From Deltaproteobacteria bacterium (GTDB lineage Bacteria > Desulfobacterota > Desulfarculia > Desulfarculales > Desulfarculaceae), in contig JAKAGJ010000171.1 of the NCBI GenBank assembly GCA_021815655.1, forward strand, positions 1 through 5,858: a stretch of DNA of 5,858 bases. The letters are read 5' to 3'. Made by a program: the position numbers and the translations under genes. The notes below the pieces were generated by a model. The model saw nothing but the letters and a program-made list of their open reading frames with translations. It was not told the DNA's origin and made no database searches. Every line of letters begins with the position of its first letter. Position 1 is the first letter of the stretch. Of the stretch, positions 3,044-5,858 are shown in pieces.

Positions 3044-5775
3044 AGATAGGTAAGCAGATTGAGCTGGGATACGGTGGAGATCACCCTGAGGGTGGACTGA
3101 TAGGTGGTCTGCTGGCGTTGCAGGTCGATGAAGGCCTGGGTGAGGTCCACGTCCTGCAAATCCGAAAGCGTCTGGGAGTTGTTCAGCTTGGAATCGTCCA
3201 GCACGTTGCTGCGCACGGTGATGCGGTCCTGGCGGGCGCCGCTCTCGGCCTGGTAATTGGTCAGGTTGGCCAGGGCCTGGTTGAGGGCCTGCAAGGTATG
3301 CTGGCTCTGGGTCTGGGCCTGCTCCTGGGTGCCGTTCTGCAGCTGATACAGCCACTGGTTGAGATTGTCCAGCACCTGCACCTGATTCTGCGCCACATGA
3401 TAGGTGAAGCTGTCCCCGGCCTGGAAGCTGCCGTTGTCCACCTGGAGATAGATGCCGTCGCCGCCGGGCAGCTGCACCTTGCCCCCGCTGCCGCTGGCGC
3501 TGAAGGTTACGTCCTGCTGCTGCTGGGCGCCGCCGTCGTCGGTCCAGCTCACGCGCAGGGTCACGTCGCTGTCCGGCACTTGCCCGGCCTTGACCACGTT
3601 GATGGTCAGGTCGCGGTCCAATACCCCCCGGTAGGCCCCGGAAAGCTGCACCGTGCCGCCGCCGGTGTTGGCCGACCCGGCCCGGGCCTGCTGCCCATCC
3701 AAGTTCACGGTCATGGCCGAACCCAGGAGCTGGGCCGCGTTGATGTTGTAGGTCAGGCGCTGGTTGGTGGAGAAGTTGACGGCCATGCCCTCCTGATTGC
3801 CCTGGTAGTGTCCCACGTCCAGCTCCATGACGCTGCCCAGCTTAAAGCTCTGGCTGTCGCGGTACAGCGACAGCCCGCCCAGTCCGGGCACGTTCACGGC
3901 GTTGCTCTGCCCGCTGGAGGGCAGGGGCACGTCGGCGCTCTGGGCGCTGCCGTCGTCGCCGTACCAGCTTAGGTGCAGGGTTACGGCGCCGCTGGCCGGG
4001 TCCACGGCGGTCACCTGGGCGCGCACGGTGGTGGCCAGGCGCAGGCTGCTCTGACCATCGAGGAAGAGCTTGCCCTGGGTGTCGTCGCCGTTCATGCCGC
4101 CCAGCAGGGTGCCCGAGGTGTTGACCACGGCGGTGCTGCCGCCGCTGTTGGTGGCGGTCAGGGCGACGTTGTAGGCCGCGCCCGTGGCCTTGGCCGTCAC
4201 CTGCACCGTGGCGCCGCTGCCGTCGGCGCTGGAGCTGGCGGTGTAGTCGGTGGTGTGGGCGTTGATGAAGTCGGCCAGGTCCTGGGCGAAGCCCGCCGCC
4301 GTGGAGGGAGGGGCCGCGGTGGCGGTGGTAACGGCGTTGGGGTCGGCGACCACGGCGGCGTTGAGATAGGCCCCGCCGGCCAGGGAATGGACGTAGACCT
4401 GGTTGCCGCCCACCACCTGGGCGCGCAGGGTGTTGCCGGCGTTGATCTGGCTGGCCAAATCCTGGGCCGAGGTGGCGGCGTCCGTGCCGTTGACCGTGTA
4501 GGTGGTGCCGCCCACGTTGACCTGGGCCACCCCGGCGGCGGCGCCGCTGAAGCTCACCTGGGCGGGGCATATCTGCCCCCAGTTCCAGGAATTGGTGTCC
4601 AGGGTGATGGTGTCGGTGGCGATGGGCAGGTTGGCGGGCAGGGTGTCGTCCAGGTGCACCGTGCCCACGGCCTGCTTGCCGCTGTTGATCTGGTTGGAGA
4701 GCTCCTGCAGGGTGGTGGTATTGTCCACGCTCATGTTGCCGCCCACCCCGCTCAGGTCGAAGGTGGTGGCGTAGTTGGTGGAGCCGATGTTGACCTGGGT
4801 GCCGGTGCTGTCCAGCCAGGCCTGGCAGCCCGCCCCGGCGGCGTTGATCTGCTCCACCAGGTTGGCCGCCGTGGCCGCGGCCGTGCCTCCGGCCAGGGTA
4901 TAGACCTGGGCCGGCCCCACCGAGGGCGTCAGGGTGACGGTGTTGCCGGCCCCGGCGCCGCTGAAGCTCACGATACCGGTGGTGGCGAAGGTCTGGGTGC
5001 CGGCGCCGGCGGCGCCGTCCCAGTTGAGCACCTCGCCGATGCGGTTGGAAACCGCCGAGGTGGGCGCGGCCAGGGCCGCGCCACTGGTCCAGACGTCGGC
5101 GGCGCTGGCGCTGGCGGTCTGGCTGTGGGTCCAGGTGTCGAAGTCCAGGCCCAGGCCGGCCCCCAGGGTGTTGGTGAGCGCGTTGTCGGGCACGGTGATG
5201 GTGTTGCCGGCGCCGCTGGAGTCCCTGCTCAGGCGCAGGTAGTAGCTGCCGCCGCTCAGGTAGACGGAGGACTGGGTGCCGTGCCCCACGGTGGAGGCGT
5301 CGCTGACCGTGGAGGGGTCGGCGCACACCAGGGCCTGGTTGATGGGGGCGGTGGCGCTGCGGGTGCCGCTGAAAAGAAAGGAGCCCTGGGACTGGCTGTT
5401 GATCACGCGGGTGATCTCGTCGATGATGTTCTGCACCTCGCTGGAGGTGGTGAGCTGGTTGTCGGACGAATAGGTGCCGGTGGACATCTGCTCGGCCAAC
5501 ACCTGGGCGCGCTTTATCAGGTCGGACAAGGACTGCACGGAGGTATCCGAGTCCTTCATCCAGGACTGGGCCTGACTCAGGTTGGTCTTGTACTGGTCCG
5601 CCAGACTGATGGCCAGGTTGCTGCTCAGGATGGCGTAGGAGCTCCCCCGCCCGTCGGAGGGCACGTTGACCTTCTTCTGGGTGTTTATGCTGTTCTGGGT
5701 ATCCAGCTGGCTGTTCTGCAAACGCATCAGGTCGGCCGATACGGACCGGTAATAGGCGTCCTGGGTAATGCGCAT
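3040..5775 (-). CDS. flgL: Flagellar hook-associated protein 3 (FlgL), greatly enlarged
   Basis: A 911-aa protein that would sit at the hook-filament junction after export by the flagellar type III system. The N-terminal coiled-coil segment (1-140: MRITQDAYYRSVSADLMRLQ..., QGSFLFSGTR at 130-139) and the C-terminal segment (about 796-911, with SDLQDVDLTQAFIDLQRQQT at 871-890) are typical FlgL/flagellin D0-D1 arms. FlgL is usually some 300-500 aa; the excess is a central insert of about 650 residues. Within it a module recurs at 268-332 and 406-466 (VSFSGA... ending in QINA), further IN-type segments lie at 353-365 and 495-508, and two beta-rich repeats lie at 574-660 and 707-796. The ATG at 5775-5773 has AAAGGAG 8 nt upstream (5784-5790). 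C151, C317 and C403 are odd for a surface axial protein. The stop overlaps the convergent nuclease stop. A sigma-54 promoter precedes it; no flgK is visible within the window. Confidence 0.95.
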   Translation of the reverse strand: MRITQDAYYRSVSADLMRLQNSQLDTQNSINTQKKVNVPSDGRGSSYAILSSNLAISLADQYKTNLSQAQSWMKDSDTSVQSLSDLIKRAQVLAEQMSTGTYSSDNQLTTSSEVQNIIDEITRVINSQSQGSFLFSGTRSATAPINQALVCADPSTVSDASTVGHGTQSSVYLSGGSYYLRLSRDSSGAGNTITVPDNALTNTLGAGLGLDFDTWTHSQTASASAADVWTSGAALAAPTSAVSNRIGEVLNWDGAAGAGTQTFATTGIVSFSGAGAGNTVTLTPSVGPAQVYTLAGGTAAATAANLVEQINAAGAGCQAWLDSTGTQVNIGSTNYATTFDLSGVGGNMSVDNTTTLQELSNQINSGKQAVGTVHLDDTLPANLPIATDTITLDTNSWNWGQICPAQVSFSGAAAGVAQVNVGGTTYTVNGTDAATSAQDLASQINAGNTLRAQVVGGNQVYVHSLAGGAYLNAAVVADPNAVTTATAAPPSTAAGFAQDLADFINAHTTDYTASSSADGSGATVQVTAKATGAAYNVALTATNSGGSTAVVNTSGTLLGGMNGDDTQGKLFLDGQSSLRLATTVRAQVTAVDPASGAVTLHLSWYGDDGSAQSADVPLPSSGQSNAVNVPGLGGLSLYRDSQSFKLGSVMELDVGHYQGNQEGMAVNFSTNQRLTYNINAAQLLGSAMTVNLDGQQARAGSANTGGGTVQLSGAYRGVLDRDLTINVVKAGQVPDSDVTLRVSWTDDGGAQQQQDVTFSASGSGGKVQLPGGDGIYLQVDNGSFQAGDSFTYHVAQNQVQVLDNLNQWLYQLQNGTQEQAQTQSQHTLQALNQALANLTNYQAESGARQDRITVRSNVLDDSKLNNSQTLSDLQDVDLTQAFIDLQRQQTTYQSTLRVISTVSQLNLLTYL
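3388..3657 (-). repeat. FlgL beta-rich repeat, second copy (residues 707-796)
   Basis: Contains VTLRVSWTDDGGAQQQQDVT, then GGKVQLPGGDGIYLQVDNGS and FQAGDSFTYHV. It matches residues 574-660 (3796-4056) in order: VTLHLSWYGDDGSAQSADVP, then NAVNVPGLGGLSLYRDSQS and FKLGSVMELDV. The shared pattern is VTL-x-x-SW, acidic DDG, Ala-Gln, a V-x-V/L-P-G-x-x-G turn, F-x-x-G and an ending beta strand. The likely structure is two tandem beta domains projecting from the junction. Confidence 0.6.
3796..4056 (-). repeat. FlgL beta-rich repeat, first copy (residues 574-660)
   Basis: Partner of the repeat at residues 707-796. The key shared elements are VTLHLSW and DDGSAQ (598-612), the VPGLGGLSLY turn (629-638) and FKLGSVMELDV (644-654). 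Between the two copies lies a linker of about 45 residues (NFSTNQRLTYNINAAQLLGS and following) that is itself FlgL-like. Confidence 0.6.
4378..4560 (-). repeat. FlgL insert module, second copy (residues 406-466)
   Basis: Encodes QVSFSGAAAGVAQVNVGG... then DAATSAQDLASQINAGN and NQVYVHS. It aligns by eye with residues 268-332: a VSFSGA start, a Tyr-Thr beta segment, an A-T/S-A-x2-L-x2-QINA helix (the flagellin IN-type motif), and a QVxxxS strand at the end. The two copies are 138 residues apart and share a 19-nt identical DNA run (4539-4557 and 4953-4971). Confidence 0.6.
4780..4974 (-). repeat. FlgL insert module, first copy (residues 268-332)
   Basis: Encodes IVSFSGAGAGNTVTLTP..., VYTLAGGTAAATAANLVEQI then NAAG and TQVNIGS. 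It has the same order of elements as the copy at residues 406-466, including the 19-nt identical DNA run at 4953-4971, which lies exactly 414 nt (138 codons) from its partner. This indicates an in-frame internal duplication. Confidence 0.6.
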
Positions 5776-5814
5776 GGGTGCGGCTCCTTTCCGGGGACCT
5801 CACAGGGGCAAGGA

Positions 5815-5830
5815 AGCAAGCCGCGTACCA
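5815..5830 (-). promoter_or_regulatory. Sigma-54 (-24/-12) promoter of flgL
   Basis: The minus strand reads TGGTACGCGGCTTGCT. This matches the RpoN consensus TGGCACG-N4-TTGCW at every defined base except one (T for C after the GG), with the required 10 nt between the GG and GC dinucleotides. The GC lies at 5816-5817, placing the start near 5805 and giving a leader of about 30 nt before the flgL ATG, with the AAAGGAG ribosome site inside it. Sigma-54 control of middle/late flagellar genes is established in many proteobacteria. An activator site of the FlrC/FleQ kind would lie beyond the window edge or downstream. Confidence 0.8.
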
Positions 5831-5858
5831 AGCCCGGCCGCTGAAGGCAGCCTTAAGG

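Noticed and set aside
2986..3972. Plus-strand open frame of 328 codons after the nuclease gene
   Set aside because: Hydrophobic Gly/Val/Leu-rich antisense reading of the C-terminal half of flgL with no family signature.
3842..5803. Second long minus-strand frame (653 codons) overlapping flgL
   Set aside because: Arg/His/Pro/Gln-rich low-complexity translation caused by a +1-shifted reading of flgL. flgL itself has intact FlgL arms and its own ribosome site.
3973..5844. Long plus-strand open frame (623 codons) antisense to flgL
   Set aside because: It is Gly/Val/His/Gln-rich, with no recognisable domain, and mirrors flgL. Long antisense frames are expected opposite GC-rich genes.

Overview
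This GC-rich window carries compact bacterial chromosome sequence with G/C-biased third codon positions. The gene content fits a flagellated Gram-negative bacterium, most likely a member of the former Deltaproteobacteria (Desulfobacterota, Desulfarculus-like). That placement is an inference from a sigma-54-type promoter before a flagellar gene, a stand-alone short MerR-type regulator and overall base composition. It is not proven by any marker gene here.

Layout, left to right. Positions 2-61 hold the last 19 codons of an unidentified plus-strand gene. A perfect 13-bp inverted repeat follows, then a 143-aa MerR-type regulator (157-588, +). Converging on it is a HIT-family protein (682-1134, -). 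Upstream of the HIT gene is a 157-nt non-coding stretch dominated by a series of hairpins (1154-1285). Next is a small ribbon-helix-helix-like gene (1292-1492, -). It is divergent from a two-gene unit on the plus strand: a PhnP-like metallo-beta-lactamase-fold hydrolase (1572-2501) and a secreted staphylococcal-nuclease-like protein (GTG start at 2495, to 3043). Their reading frames overlap by 7 nt. The nuclease gene converges on, and overlaps by 4 nt, a very large flgL (3040-5775, -). This 911-aa hook-filament junction protein has its own ribosome binding site and a near-consensus -24/-12 promoter at 5815-5830.

How the parts relate. The hydrolase and nuclease are probably translated together; both are hydrolases of phosphodiester-type bonds, one cytoplasmic and one exported. 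The small minus-strand gene and the hydrolase share a 79-nt divergent control region containing a 9-bp inverted repeat. Each arm of that repeat reads as an extended -10 element, so the two transcription units may be controlled together. flgL is an independent flagellar unit.

No tRNA, rRNA, CRISPR array, transposase or complete mobile element is visible, and I see no clear evidence of a wholly new multi-gene system. The points most worth a second look are the enlarged modular FlgL, the hairpin cluster at 1154-1285, the divergent control region at 1493-1571, and the HIT protein with a non-canonical active-site triad.
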